Shown piece by piece: positions 38,179-46,714 of a DNA stretch of 64,000 bases. Below the pieces are notes generated by a model, which worked only from the letters and a program-made list of their open reading frames with translations, was not told where the DNA came from and made no database searches. A program made the position numbers and the translations under genes. Every line of letters begins with the position of its first letter. Position 1 is the first letter of the stretch. Source of the DNA: Microbacterium sp. 8M (GTDB lineage: Bacteria; Actinomycetota; Actinomycetes; Actinomycetales; Microbacteriaceae); contig NZ_LR733284.1 in NCBI RefSeq assembly GCF_902506375.1, forward strand, positions 1,391,147 to 1,455,146. The letters run 5' to 3'.

Positions 38179-38958
38179 TCAGCCGTGTCGGGCCACGTCG
38201 TGCTTCAGCACCTGCGGCCAGGTGTCCACGTCGACGGGGTCACTCGCCACCGAAAGGGTGGCACGGGGGAGCAGGGACGCCAGCGTCTGCGCCGTCGCGA
38301 GCGGGTGTCCCGGATCCTCGATCCACGCCAGGATCGTGGTCGGCACGTCGATCCGGGCGATGGCGTCGTGGGCGGGAAGGTCGCTCATCGCGGCGCCGCG
38401 CAGCAGCGACGGAAGCAGCGCGTCGGCCACGTCGGGCACGGTCTCGGGGGCTCCCGCGGTGGCGGGCGGAGTCGTCCCGCCGCGGTGCGCGGCGACCAGG
38501 GCGTCGACGCCCTCGGACTCGACCAGGGCTGCGTCGTTCCGGTAGTTCTGCGCCTGCGCGGCGCGGGTCTCCCACGCCGTGGGCGGCACCATGAGCGTGA
38601 GGCCGGCGAAGCGGCCGGGTTCGCGGGCTGCGGCATGCAGCAGCGTCGCCGCGCCCATGGAGGGCCCGACGCCGTGCACCTGTTCCCCGGGGAACCAGTG
38701 ATCGAGCAGCCGCAGCAGGTCGTCGGCAAGGTTGGGCCAGGTGTAGTCCTCCGCGACCTTGCGACCGGTCGACCTGCCGTGCCCGCGGGCGTCGTACCGC
38801 AGCAGCCGCGTTCCGCTCAGCCCTCGGCCGAGGTCGAGATTCAGCACGCGATCCCTGGCCCTGCTCGAGGTCAGGCCGTGCAGCTGCACGACGGGATGTC
38901 CGCCTTCGTCGCTGAGCGCGACGGCGAGCTCGGCGCCGGTGACTTCGAAGGTGGGCAT
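38179..38958 (-). CDS. Alpha/beta hydrolase
   Basis: A 259-residue alpha/beta-hydrolase: oxyanion block VVQLHGLTSSRARD, RLLRYDARGHGRSTG, nucleophile elbow HGVGPSMGAATLL (G-P-S-M-G), and acid Asp in LAWIEDPGHPLA. The N terminus FEVTGAELAVALSDEGG fits 3-oxoadipate-enol-lactonase-like members. RBS GGAAGGA precedes ATG 38958. The substrate is not evident. Confidence 0.9.
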   Translation of the reverse strand: MPTFEVTGAELAVALSDEGGHPVVQLHGLTSSRARDRVLNLDLGRGLSGTRLLRYDARGHGRSTGRKVAEDYTWPNLADDLLRLLDHWFPGEQVHGVGPSMGAATLLHAAAREPGRFAGLTLMVPPTAWETRAAQAQNYRNDAALVESEGVDALVAAHRGGTTPPATAGAPETVPDVADALLPSLLRGAAMSDLPAHDAIARIDVPTTILAWIEDPGHPLATAQTLASLLPRATLSVASDPVDVDTWPQVLKHDVARHG

Positions 38959-39030
38959 CGCGTTCCTTCCGCTACCGGGTGTCCCTATCGGATCCGCAGA
39001 GCCGACGCTGATGCCAGGCTAGCGGGACGC

Positions 39031-39036
39031 TAGGGT
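39031..39036 (+). promoter_or_regulatory. -10 element, leaderless fusion gene
   Basis: TAGGGT with 6 bases to ATG 39043. Confidence 0.55.
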
Positions 39037-39042
39037 ACTCCC

Positions 39043-40812
39043 ATGCGTCTGACCCACGTCACGCAGTTGCGCCTCCCGTTCGGCCGGCTCTGGGAGTACG
39101 ACGTCAGCGCCGCCGAGCTCGGCGCGCGCCTGCCGGTCTCCTTCGACCAGGGGATCCACGTCGGCCTCGGAGACAGACCGGGATCGTGGATGGCGATCTC
39201 GTTCCGGCTGCCGCATCGCGCGACGAAGGATGAACTCGCGGACGCATGGCTGGCGGTCATCGCACGTCACGGCACCCTGCGCACCGCGTTCGCTCCCGGC
39301 GAGGAAGGTCGACCCCGGCTGCATGAGATCGCGATCGGTCCCGGATCCTGGGTCGAGCACGAGATCCTGCCCGGGCAGGCGGTGAACGACGCCGTACGCG
39401 ACGTGCTCGATGAGGCGTGTTCTCCCTACCGCAGGCCGTCCTATCGGCTGTGCGTCCTCGAGAACGCGACGGGCGTCACGGTCGTGATCGGATCCGATCA
39501 TGCCCATGTCGACATGTGGTCGATGCTCGTCATCGCCCGCGATCTCCTGTCAGCGCTGGACGCGGCGCGCGACGGCCGGGATCCCTGGGCGGCGCCGGTC
39601 GCCGCGTTCGTGGACCACACCCGCTCGCTGCTCGAACGCGATCCGGCGCCGGATGAGGTGCGGCGACGATGGGCCGACATCATCCGCGACAGCGGCGGGG
39701 CGATGCCGCGGTTCCCGCTGCCGCTCGGCGCACCCGAGGCGCATCGCGAGAGGGTCGAGGTGCGCGATGTGCTGGACCCCGACGACAGCGCGGCGTTCGC
39801 GGCGCAGGCACGGGAGAGCGGCGTCTCGACGCTGGCCCTGGCCGTCGTCGCCATGACGGCGGTCACGCGAGAACTCGCGGGCACCCCCTTGCGGGCGATC
39901 TTCCCCGTGCACAGCCGCTACGAGGACACCTGGCACGACTCCGTGGGCTGGTTCATCACCAACTCCGTGCTGGAGTCGGCGGTCGCCGAGCCGCGTGAAG
40001 CGGCCGCTGCCGTCAAGGAGGCCGTGCAGCTCGGGTCCTGGCCGCTGGCCGACGTGCTCGCCCCCTGGGGCGGGATGCCGGTCGCGCCGGGGATGTTCGC
40101 GATCTCCTGGCTCGATCTGCGCCGGCTCCCGGTGCGCATCGACTCCGTCGGACTCGACGCGCAATACGTCGGGGCGGCGATCGACACCGACGGCGTCATG
40201 CTCTGGTTCATCCTCGACGAGTCCGGTCTGCACCTGCGGTGCCGGTATCCGGACACGGCAGAGGCGCGGGCCAATGTCGGCCGGTGGCTCGACCTGCTCG
40301 TGGCTCGGCTGCAGGCGGAGGCGAAGACGTCGGTGAGGGGCCTCCTGCACGTGGCGGGCCGCACGTACCGGATGGAGCGGGCGGAGAGGGCGGACATCGA
40401 GGCGATCGCCGCGTTGCTGGCCGACGACCCCTTCGGCGCGGAGCGCGAAGACGCCGAGCTCGGCCGGTACGAGTCCGCGTACAACGCGGTCATGCGCGAC
40501 CGCTCGAACTTCCTCGGGGTGGTGCGCGACGACGCCGGTCGCATCGTGGCCACCGTGCAGCTGACCGTGATCCCCGGGCTCTCGCGCGGAGGATCCACGC
40601 GGCTGCAGATCGAGGGTCTGCGCGTCGCGCCCGCCGAGCGTTCGCGGGGACTCGGCACGGCGATTCTGGAGTGGGCGCACGACTTCGGGCGGTCCCGTGG
40701 GGCGACGCTCGCCCAGGTGACCACCGACGAGGCCCGGGACCGGGCGCGCGCCTTCTACACCGGGCTCGGCTATCGGACGGCGCACGTAGGCCTGAAGCGT
40801 CCGCTCGACTGA
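39043..40812 (+). CDS. Condensation-like acyltransferase fused to GNAT acetyltransferase
   Basis: A 589-residue two-domain protein. Residues about 15-440 resemble a condensation / PapA-type acyltransferase: the usual HHxxxDG appears as D152-H153-AHV-D157-M158, keeping the second His and the Asp. Supporting blocks are ATKDELADAWLAVIARHGTLRT and DSVGWFITNSVLESA. Residues about 425-589 form a GNAT domain (MERAERADIEAIAALLADD, VAPAERSRGLGTAILEWAHDFG, TGLGYRTAHVGLKR). No adenylation or carrier domain lies nearby, so this is not a peptide-synthetase remnant by context. It may acylate a small amine or a CoA-linked substrate. Unusual fusion. Confidence 0.82.
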   Translation: MRLTHVTQLRLPFGRLWEYDVSAAELGARLPVSFDQGIHVGLGDRPGSWMAISFRLPHRATKDELADAWLAVIARHGTLRTAFAPGEEGRPRLHEIAIGPGSWVEHEILPGQAVNDAVRDVLDEACSPYRRPSYRLCVLENATGVTVVIGSDHAHVDMWSMLVIARDLLSALDAARDGRDPWAAPVAAFVDHTRSLLERDPAPDEVRRRWADIIRDSGGAMPRFPLPLGAPEAHRERVEVRDVLDPDDSAAFAAQARESGVSTLALAVVAMTAVTRELAGTPLRAIFPVHSRYEDTWHDSVGWFITNSVLESAVAEPREAAAAVKEAVQLGSWPLADVLAPWGGMPVAPGMFAISWLDLRRLPVRIDSVGLDAQYVGAAIDTDGVMLWFILDESGLHLRCRYPDTAEARANVGRWLDLLVARLQAEAKTSVRGLLHVAGRTYRMERAERADIEAIAALLADDPFGAEREDAELGRYESAYNAVMRDRSNFLGVVRDDAGRIVATVQLTVIPGLSRGGSTRLQIEGLRVAPAERSRGLGTAILEWAHDFGRSRGATLAQVTTDEARDRARAFYTGLGYRTAHVGLKRPLD

Positions 40813-40875
40813 CCCGCGTGCCGGCGCGCTGCGCGCAGGCGTACTCTGGCTGTGTCTTCCCGAGGAGGCGCGCCC

Positions 40876-41037
40876 ATGACCGACACCGATGAGCGGTCCG
40901 TACCCGCACATGTTCCAGGGCCGGGGGAGCCGAGCATCCCCGAGCTCGAGGCGGACGAGAACGTCGCTCCGCGACCGGAGGAGGAGATCGCCGATCTGCT
41001 GCGCGCCGAGCCCGACGCGGACGATCACGTCGGCTGA
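40876..41037 (+). CDS. Small acidic protein
   Basis: A 53-residue, strongly acidic protein (many Glu and Asp, two short Pro-rich turns, no Cys, no membrane segment). RBS GAGGAGG precedes ATG 40876 by 7 bases, which is one of the best RBSs in the window and supports a real gene. Possibly disordered. It overlaps the convergent VOC gene by 13 bases. No family recognised. Confidence 0.65.
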   Translation: MTDTDERSVPAHVPGPGEPSIPELEADENVAPRPEEEIADLLRAEPDADDHVG

Positions 41038-41396
41038 GCCCGCTCGCCGGCATCGATGACGCAGAAGCGGTTGCCCTCCGGATCCTCCATGATCACGTAA
41101 TCCGCATCCGCCGGCCTGCCGGACCAGTGCACTTCGCGGGCGCCGAGGCCGGAGAGCCGGGCGACCTCCGCGGCCTGATCTTCGGCGTAGAGGTCGAGAT
41201 GGATGCGCGGCGGAAGGATCCGCTCGCTCGGCATCGTGTCCAGGGACAGGTTCGGCCCGCGCCCGTCGCGCGACTGCAGCACCACGAAGTCGTCGTCGTG
41301 CGGCTCGCGGACCACGTAGTCCAGCGCGGCCGTCCAGAACGCCTTCTGCCGCTCGAGATCATCGACGCGGATGACGACGGATCCCACGATCAGCAT
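41025..41396 (-). CDS. VOC-superfamily (glyoxalase-like) protein
   Basis: A 123-residue vicinal-oxygen-chelate protein with paired beta-alpha-beta-beta-beta units: VVIRVDDLERQKAFWTAALDYVV, PPRIHLDLYAEDQAAEVARLSGLGAREV and YVIMEDPEGNRFCVIDAG. The DPEGN turn and terminal strand are typical of the glyoxalase/bleomycin-resistance group. Substrate and metal use are unknown. ATG 41396 is chosen because TATCGT lies 7 bases upstream; the frame is open further to 41513. Confidence 0.88.
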   Translation of the reverse strand: MLIVGSVVIRVDDLERQKAFWTAALDYVVREPHDDDFVVLQSRDGRGPNLSLDTMPSERILPPRIHLDLYAEDQAAEVARLSGLGAREVHWSGRPADADYVIMEDPEGNRFCVIDAGERAQPT

Positions 41397-41403
41397 GGTC
41401 GCC

Positions 41404-41409
41404 ACGATA
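41404..41409 (-). promoter_or_regulatory. -10 element, leaderless VOC gene
   Basis: TATCGT on the minus strand with 7 bases to ATG 41396. Confidence 0.5.
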
Positions 41410-41478
41410 CCCGGAGGGTGAGCACCTGTCTGCCGTAGACGGGACGGCGCGAGCGGTGAAGGCTCTGGTGACACTCGA

Positions 41479-41484
41479 TACGAT
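41479..41484 (+). promoter_or_regulatory. -10 element, leaderless hydrolase-like gene
   Basis: TACGAT with 6 bases to GTG 41491. Confidence 0.55.
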
Positions 41485-41490
41485 GGCTCG

Positions 41491-42066
41491 GTGACTACCG
41501 AGAACCACAGCATCTTCGAACCCGATGGCCGCGCGATCCCCTATGTCGACGAGATGTCCGAGGGCGACGGTCCGGTTCTGGTGCTGATCCCCGGACGCGG
41601 GCTGGAGGGCGGCGCGCTCGGCTCGGTCGCGCACATCCTCGCCGGCGAGGGGATCCGCGTGCTGCGGATCGGAAGCCGCGCCGATGACGAGGCGACCCTC
41701 GAGGAGCGCGTGCAGGACGCGAGCGACGTCATGGACCACGTCGGGATCGGGGCGACCTGGATCGGCGGCCACGGCGTCGGCGGCACGGTCGCGCGCGTCC
41801 TGTCGGCGAAGCGCACGGACCGCGCTCTCGGCGTGCTGCTGCTCGGCGTCGAGGACGTCGACGTTCCGCTCGCCCCGTCGGTGCCGGTCCTCATCATCCA
41901 GGGATCCGAGGACGACGTGATGCCGCCGGCGAACGGCGAGAAGCTGCGCAAGGCCGCTCCGGAGCGGACCAGTGTCGTGACCATCGAAGGCGGCGGCCAC
42001 CTGTTCCCGGTGAGCGACCCGGTCGACACCGCGTTCGCCATCGAGGACTACCTGGCCTGGGACTGA
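41491..42066 (+). CDS. Alpha/beta hydrolase-fold protein lacking the nucleophile
   Basis: A 191-residue compact alpha/beta-hydrolase fold. The elbow that should read G-x-S-x-G is G93-H94-G95-V96-G97, so the nucleophile position is Gly. The acid (D141 or D142 in GSEDDVMPP) and the His (H170 in EGGGHLFPV) are in place. The core is also short and lacks a lid. It is therefore probably not a classical esterase; it may bind a ligand or use another residue. Its stop overlaps the next gene start (TGATG). Confidence 0.85.
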   Translation: MTTENHSIFEPDGRAIPYVDEMSEGDGPVLVLIPGRGLEGGALGSVAHILAGEGIRVLRIGSRADDEATLEERVQDASDVMDHVGIGATWIGGHGVGGTVARVLSAKRTDRALGVLLLGVEDVDVPLAPSVPVLIIQGSEDDVMPPANGEKLRKAAPERTSVVTIEGGGHLFPVSDPVDTAFAIEDYLAWD

Positions 42067-42629
42067 TGCGCGTGGAGGCCGCACAGCCGGACGCGGGCAC
42101 TGTCGTTCTCGTGATCGACATGCAGGCGGGCGTGCTGCCCGGATGCTTCGACGAGGAGGGCGTGCTGTCGCGGACCGACGCGCTCGTGCGGCGGGCCCGC
42201 CGCGAAGGCGTTCCCGTGGTCTGGGTGCACCACGACCCGGTCGGCGTGGGCACCGCGGACTGGGAGCTCGCCGCGCCGCTCGAGCGCGCCGAGGGCGAGC
42301 CTCTCGTCCGCAAGAGCTACCGCGACGCGTTCGCCGAGACGGACCTGCGCACGGTGCTCGACGACCTCGGTGCGACGCGGCTGGTCGTCGCCGGGGCGCA
42401 GTCCGACTTCTGCGTCCGCACCACCACGCAGCGCGCGGCGGCGGAGGGGTACGACGTGACGCTCGTGCGAGACGCGCACACGACCGTGGACGCCACGGCG
42501 GACGGCGTGACGATCTCCGGCGCGCAGATCGTCGCGCACACGAACATGTATTTCGCCGGGCTCCGCTACCCGGGGCAGGAGTTCGCCGTCGCACGCCACG
42601 ACGAGGTCGCACTGGTCCGAACCCGCTGA
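42066..42629 (+). CDS. Isochorismatase-like cysteine hydrolase
   Basis: A 187-residue cysteine hydrolase. The triad is complete: D18 in [12 protein letters not shown]83 in VRKSYRDAF and C116 in [16 protein letters not shown]. The cis-peptide motif GAQSDFC is conserved. Relatives include nicotinamidase, N-carbamoylsarcosine amidase and biuret hydrolase; the loops do not single one out. It is coupled to the hydrolase-fold gene upstream. Confidence 0.92.
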   Translation: MRVEAAQPDAGTVVLVIDMQAGVLPGCFDEEGVLSRTDALVRRARREGVPVVWVHHDPVGVGTADWELAAPLERAEGEPLVRKSYRDAFAETDLRTVLDDLGATRLVVAGAQSDFCVRTTTQRAAAEGYDVTLVRDAHTTVDATADGVTISGAQIVAHTNMYFAGLRYPGQEFAVARHDEVALVRTR

Positions 42630-42650
42630 GCGGATGTCCGCACCCGGTGC

Positions 42651-42656
42651 GAGGAT
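42651..42656 (+). promoter_or_regulatory. Weak -10 element, glycosylase gene
   Basis: GAGGAT with 6 bases to ATG 42663; same spacing as the other leaderless genes but a poor hexamer. Confidence 0.3.
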
Positions 42657-42662
42657 GGGCTC

Positions 42663-43505
42663 ATGCCTGAGTCGCCGGAGGTGCAGGCGCTCGTCGAGTT
42701 CCTCGATGAGCGGGTGGTCGGCCGTGAGATCGCCGAGATCGACGTCGCGGAGTTCCGCATCGTGAAGACGCGGGGCCGGCCGCCGGGTTCGCTCGTCGGT
42801 GCGCGCATCGACGGCCTGCAGCGGTTCGGCAAGCACGTCGGATTCGACACCACGGCGGGCTGGCTGATGCTCGGGTTCGGGCGCAACGGGTGGATCCGGT
42901 GGCATGCGCCCGATGAACCGCCCGGTGACGAAGCCGTGCCGGAGGTCGCGCGGATCGGGCTGGACGACGGCGCGGCGATGCAGATCGTCGACACGGGGGA
43001 CTTCCTCGCCGTCACCACGTCCGTCGTCGACGCTCCCGCCGACCTCTCCGGTATCGCCGGGCTGGGGCCGGATCCGCTGGACGAAGACTTCAGCCAGGAC
43101 GAGTTCGAACGTGCGCTGGGCACGCGGCGCAAGCAGATCAAGGCGCTGCTCCAGGAACAGACGTCGCTCGCGGGCATCGGGAACGCGTACTCCGACGAGA
43201 TCCTGCATCGCGCTCGGATCGCGCCCACCCGGCACGCGGCGGTGCTCGACGGCGACGAGCGCCAGCGGCTGTTCGAGGCGACGGTCGACGTGCTGCGCGG
43301 CGCCGCGGCGGATCGGCGGGGCCTGCCGCCGGATCGGCTGAAGCAGGCCAAGGTGGCGGCGATGGCCGTGCACGGCCGCGGCGGAGAGGCCTGCCCGGTG
43401 TGCGGCACCACGATCGTGGACCGCGTGTTCGGAGGCGCCTCGGCGCAGCTCTGCCCTCACTGCCAGTCCGAGCCCTCCCCGGCCCTGAGGCGACGCCCGG
43501 GATAG
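42663..43505 (+). CDS. Fpg/Nei-family DNA glycosylase
   Basis: A base-excision repair glycosylase/AP lyase of 280 residues. The N-terminal P2 and E3 catalytic residues are kept (MPESPEVQAL, where Fpg has PELPEV). K57 is in LQRFGKHVGF, the H2TH region is LLQEQTSLAGIGNAYSDEIL, and the C-terminal zinc finger is CPVCGTTI then LCPHCQ. The PESPEV start marks an actinobacterial subgroup of unknown preference. The substrate is probably oxidised bases. The stop codon TAG doubles as the -10 of the next gene. Confidence 0.92.
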   Translation: MPESPEVQALVEFLDERVVGREIAEIDVAEFRIVKTRGRPPGSLVGARIDGLQRFGKHVGFDTTAGWLMLGFGRNGWIRWHAPDEPPGDEAVPEVARIGLDDGAAMQIVDTGDFLAVTTSVVDAPADLSGIAGLGPDPLDEDFSQDEFERALGTRRKQIKALLQEQTSLAGIGNAYSDEILHRARIAPTRHAAVLDGDERQRLFEATVDVLRGAAADRRGLPPDRLKQAKVAAMAVHGRGGEACPVCGTTIVDRVFGGASAQLCPHCQSEPSPALRRRPG

Positions 43506-43508
43506 CAT
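43503..43508 (+). promoter_or_regulatory. -10 element, leaderless DUF1345 gene, inside a stop codon
   Basis: TAGCAT, whose first three bases are the glycosylase stop, with 6 bases to GTG 43515. Confidence 0.55.
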
Positions 43509-43514
43509 GCCGAA

Positions 43515-44153
43515 GTGAGTTCGCTTCCTCTGAGCCATGGGTGGCGCGTGCGCACGCCCGTCGCGGTCCTGGTCGGCATCGTCGTGGGGTTCATCGTCAC
43601 GCCGCTTCTGGGCCTCGCGGCCGGGCTGCTCGCGGCGTGGGGCGCGCTGGCGCTCGTCAGCACGGTGTGGATCCTGCTCGTCACCTGGCGCATGGACGCA
43701 GAGCAGACCCGCGCGCACGCCACCGAGGAGGACCCGGGGCGTCGGATCGCGCGACTGATCGCCGTCACCGGCAGCTTCGTGAGCATCGCCGCGGTCCTGG
43801 TGGTGGTGCTCGAGGCACGGCACGCGGCGGGGTGGACGCAGTTCGCGCTCGCCGGGATCGCGGTGCTGAGTGTCGCAGCCTCCTGGGCGCTCATCCAGAC
43901 CGACTACATGCTGCGGTACGCGAAGCTCTACTACGACGGATCCCGCGGGATCATGTTCAACCAGTCCGAGGATCCGCAGTACACCGACTTCGTGTACTTC
44001 TCGGTCGGGCTCGGGATGACGTATCAGGTCGCCGACACGAACGTCACCCGCAATGCGATCCGACGGCTGGTCATCGCGCAGACCACGATCGCCTACGTGT
44101 TCGGTGCGCTGATCCTCGGCACGATCATCAACCTCGTCACCGGACTGGGGTGA
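43515..44153 (+). CDS. DUF1345 membrane protein
   Basis: A 212-residue integral membrane protein with about five hydrophobic segments. It has the DUF1345 hallmark YTDFVYFSVGLGMTYQVADT in the second half and a final helix from YVFGALILGTIINLVTG. Function unknown. The GTG start is set by the -10 spacing. Confidence 0.9.
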   Translation: MSSLPLSHGWRVRTPVAVLVGIVVGFIVTPLLGLAAGLLAAWGALALVSTVWILLVTWRMDAEQTRAHATEEDPGRRIARLIAVTGSFVSIAAVLVVVLEARHAAGWTQFALAGIAVLSVAASWALIQTDYMLRYAKLYYDGSRGIMFNQSEDPQYTDFVYFSVGLGMTYQVADTNVTRNAIRRLVIAQTTIAYVFGALILGTIINLVTGLG

Positions 44154-44231
44154 CCGCGCTGGAGTGACGCGCCGGCGGGACCGCGCCACGTGATCGCCGC
44201 ACCTGCTCGGATGAGCACGGCCCTGGCATGA

Positions 44232-44273
44232 AGAAAGGCTCGGGCGGACGGCGAGGAGCCGACCACCCGAGCC
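44232..44273 (-). terminator. Terminator of the HesB-like gene
   Basis: 8-bp arms GGCTCGGG (44237-44244) and CCCGAGCC (44266-44273). On the minus strand the hairpin is followed by TTTCTT. Confidence 0.7.
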
Positions 44274-44287
44274 CGGGCGCAGGACCG

Positions 44288-44587
44288 TCAGACGGCCTGC
44301 GGCAGAAGGGAGAACGACACGGCGCCCTCCTCGTTCACGTTCGCATCCAGGACCTTGTCGTCCAGGACGATGGCGGCCTCCCCTTCCAGGAAGACCGGGG
44401 CGCCGGGCAGATCCAGGATCTGATCATCCGGCTCCGGCGCGACGACCACGTCGGCGGCCAGACGGGGCTCGCCCGTCTGCGCCGGTGCGTCGGCCGTGTG
44501 GATGCGCAGGCCCGCGCCCTCCGTGTCGGTGCGACGACGGACGAGCGTGGTGACCAGCGCGGTGGCGTTGTCGGTCAAGGTGAGCAC
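44288..44587 (-). CDS. HesB/IscA-like protein without cluster cysteines
   Basis: A 99-residue protein with the A-type Fe-S carrier fold: MLTLTDNATALVTTLVRR, GLRIHTAD, then PDDQILDLPGAPVFLEGEAAIVLDDKVLDA. The three cysteines that bind clusters in IscA/SufA are absent (no Cys at all), so a classical Fe-S carrier role is unlikely. Such cysteine-free homologues are common in actinobacteria and their role is unknown. RBS AAGGAG precedes GTG 44587. Confidence 0.86.
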   Translation of the reverse strand: MLTLTDNATALVTTLVRRRTDTEGAGLRIHTADAPAQTGEPRLAADVVVAPEPDDQILDLPGAPVFLEGEAAIVLDDKVLDANVNEEGAVSFSLLPQAV

Positions 44588-44767
44588 GAGGCACTCCTTC
44601 CGGTTTCGGTCATACCGCGGTCACGGCATGTCCGGGCCACGATTCCTCGTCCGGGCCGAGCTCTCAACCGCGCTGCGGCGTTTCGGCCGGATTCGGAGGT
44701 TCTTCCCACCTGGGCGCGGTCCGTCGGCTCAGGCGGCCCGGGCGGCGCCGGTCCGCGCAGGCAGGCG

Positions 44768-44773
44768 TACCAT
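44768..44773 (+). promoter_or_regulatory. -10 element, leaderless small gene
   Basis: TACCAT with 6 bases to ATG 44780. Confidence 0.5.
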
Positions 44774-44779
44774 CGAAGG

Positions 44780-44938
44780 ATGACCACCGCAGCCGGATCC
44801 GAGCAGCAGGGCCCCGCGGACGCAGAGCGTCCGGGGCCGGGGAATGCTCCGAGCCTGACCCTGCTTCCCGGCCTCGACGCGCTCGACGTCGGCCTCTGCG
44901 TCGACGGCGCCTGCCGCCTCCCCGGCGCGAAGGATTGA
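44780..44938 (+). CDS. Small protein with a C-x4-C pair
   Basis: A 52-residue protein: a polar N-terminal half rich in Gly, Glu and Pro, then a hydrophobic stretch SLTLLPGLDALDVGLCVDG and a C-terminal pair of Cys spaced by four residues (LCVDGACRLPG). No family recognised. The leaderless start with the same geometry as neighbours supports it. It might bind a metal or form a disulfide. Confidence 0.55.
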   Translation: MTTAAGSEQQGPADAERPGPGNAPSLTLLPGLDALDVGLCVDGACRLPGAKD

Positions 44939-44962
44939 TCCCGCGCCGGGGAGTGCCTGCGG

Positions 44963-46456
44963 TCAGTGCGCGGCGGGCGCGGCGCTCTCCTCGGGAGCGA
45001 ACTCGCCGTGCGGCTGGTCCTCCGGCTTGCGGATGATGAACGCGCCGACGATGGTCACGGTCGCGATGACCGCGCCGATGATGAACGTCGCCCGCGAGCC
45101 GGCGGCGACCGCCGTCGGCACCGTGGTGCCGCCCTGTCCGTTCACGATGAGGGTGAAGACGGCCATCATCACGGCGATGCCCGCCGCGCCCGCCACCTGC
45201 TGCACGGTACCGATGACCGCGCTGCCGTAGGAGTAGAACTTCGGCGACAGCGAGGCCAGAGAGGCCGTGAACAGCGGCGTGAACGACAGCGCCAGCCCCA
45301 CCGACAGCAGGGTCTGCGCGATCAGCACGATCCAGACCGGCGTCGTGGGAGTGAGCGTCGTGTAGAACCACAGCGTCGCGGCCGCGAGGATCGATCCGGG
45401 GATGAGCAGGATCTTGGTGCCGCGGGCGTCGTAGATGCGACCGATGACCGGACCCAGCAGACCCATCGCGAGGGCGCCCGGCAGCACCACGAGCCCGGCC
45501 TCGGTGCTCTCCAGTCCCAGCGCCTTCTGCAGGAACAGCGGGATCACCGTGATCGTGCCGAAGAACGCGAGCGACAGCAGGAACATCTGCAGCATCGAGA
45601 GGGTGAAGTCGCGCGAGGCGAAGACGCGGAGGTCGAGCAGTGCATCGTCCTTGCGCTGCAGCACCACCTGACGCCACAGGAACGCCACCAGCCCCAGCAC
45701 GCCGACGACGAGCGAGATCACCAGCGGCGCCGGCGACCCGCCGCCGCCCGCGAGCGCGCCGACCTGGCTGAGGCCGAACACGAGCCCGCCGAAGCCGAAC
45801 GCGCTCAGCACGACGGAGAACACATCGAGAGGGGCGTCGGTGCGCTCGCCCACGTTCGTCAGCCAGCGCCACCCGATGAACATCGCGACGAGGGCGATGG
45901 GCAGCACGACCACGAAGATCGCACGCCAGCTGAAGTGGTCGAGCAGGAAGCCGGAGAGCGTCGGCCCGATCGCGGGCGCGAGGGAGATGACGGTGCTGAC
46001 GCGACCCATCATCCGGCCGCGGCTCTGCGCGGGCACCAGGTTCATCAGCGTGGTCATGAGCAGCGGCATCATGATCGCCGTGCCCGAGGCCTGCACCACG
46101 CGGGCCAGCAGCAGCATCGGGAACCCGATCGCCACCGCCGCGAGGAGCGTTCCCGCGGAGAACAGCACGAGTGCGCCGAGGAACATCTGCCGCGTGCTGA
46201 ACCGCCGCAGCAGGAAGCCCGTGGTGGGGATCACGACGGCCATGGTGAGCATGAACGCGCTCGTCACCCACTGCGCGTCGAGCGGCGTGATGTGCAGGTC
46301 GTCGATGAGGTGCGGGATCGCCATGCTCATCGTCGTCTCGTTGAGGATGGCGACGAACGCCGCGGCGAGCAGCACCCAGATGACCGCCATGTCTCGGCGG
46401 GGGATGAGGGAGGACCCGGCGCTGGTCGGCACGGATCCGGTTTCGATGGCGGACAT
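44963..46456 (-). CDS. MFS drug exporter, DHA2 (EmrB/QacA-like)
   Basis: A 497-residue, 14-segment drug:H+ antiporter. DHA2 features: AILNETTMSMAIPHLIDDL at the first helix, QWVTSAFMLTMAVVIPTTGFLLRRFSTRQMFLGAL (motif A region), and motif C-like APAIGPTLSGFLLDHFSWRAIFVV. Single-chain export of hydrophobic compounds is expected. RBS GGAGG precedes ATG 46456. No dedicated regulator gene adjoins; the 258-bp gap to the ABC gene shows GC-rich inverted repeats but no gene. Confidence 0.93.
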   Translation of the reverse strand: MSAIETGSVPTSAGSSLIPRRDMAVIWVLLAAAFVAILNETTMSMAIPHLIDDLHITPLDAQWVTSAFMLTMAVVIPTTGFLLRRFSTRQMFLGALVLFSAGTLLAAVAIGFPMLLLARVVQASGTAIMMPLLMTTLMNLVPAQSRGRMMGRVSTVISLAPAIGPTLSGFLLDHFSWRAIFVVVLPIALVAMFIGWRWLTNVGERTDAPLDVFSVVLSAFGFGGLVFGLSQVGALAGGGGSPAPLVISLVVGVLGLVAFLWRQVVLQRKDDALLDLRVFASRDFTLSMLQMFLLSLAFFGTITVIPLFLQKALGLESTEAGLVVLPGALAMGLLGPVIGRIYDARGTKILLIPGSILAAATLWFYTTLTPTTPVWIVLIAQTLLSVGLALSFTPLFTASLASLSPKFYSYGSAVIGTVQQVAGAAGIAVMMAVFTLIVNGQGGTTVPTAVAAGSRATFIIGAVIATVTIVGAFIIRKPEDQPHGEFAPEESAAPAAH

Positions 46457-46714
46457 GTGTTCCTCCGGCTCTGCGGGGGCGAAAAGGGGGGATGTGGTGC
46501 GGCGGCGACGCCGGCGACTCTCAGCGTAACCACAGGGTCGGACATTCCATTCCCGGCGGGCGCTCGGCGCTGCTCTCGGCAGCGCGAGACACGACCTCGG
46601 CGCGTTGCGCCGTGAGCGGACGGGACGGTCGCCACAGCCAGGGCATCGCTGCGGGGACATACGCTTGCGAGGTGCCGAGGGTGCAGGCGACCCGCGGCGG
46701 GCAGGGGTGAGCTC

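Noticed and set aside
39043..40812. Possible nonribosomal peptide synthetase locus
   Set aside because: Only the condensation-like domain is present; no adenylation, carrier or thioesterase genes within 20 kb on either side.
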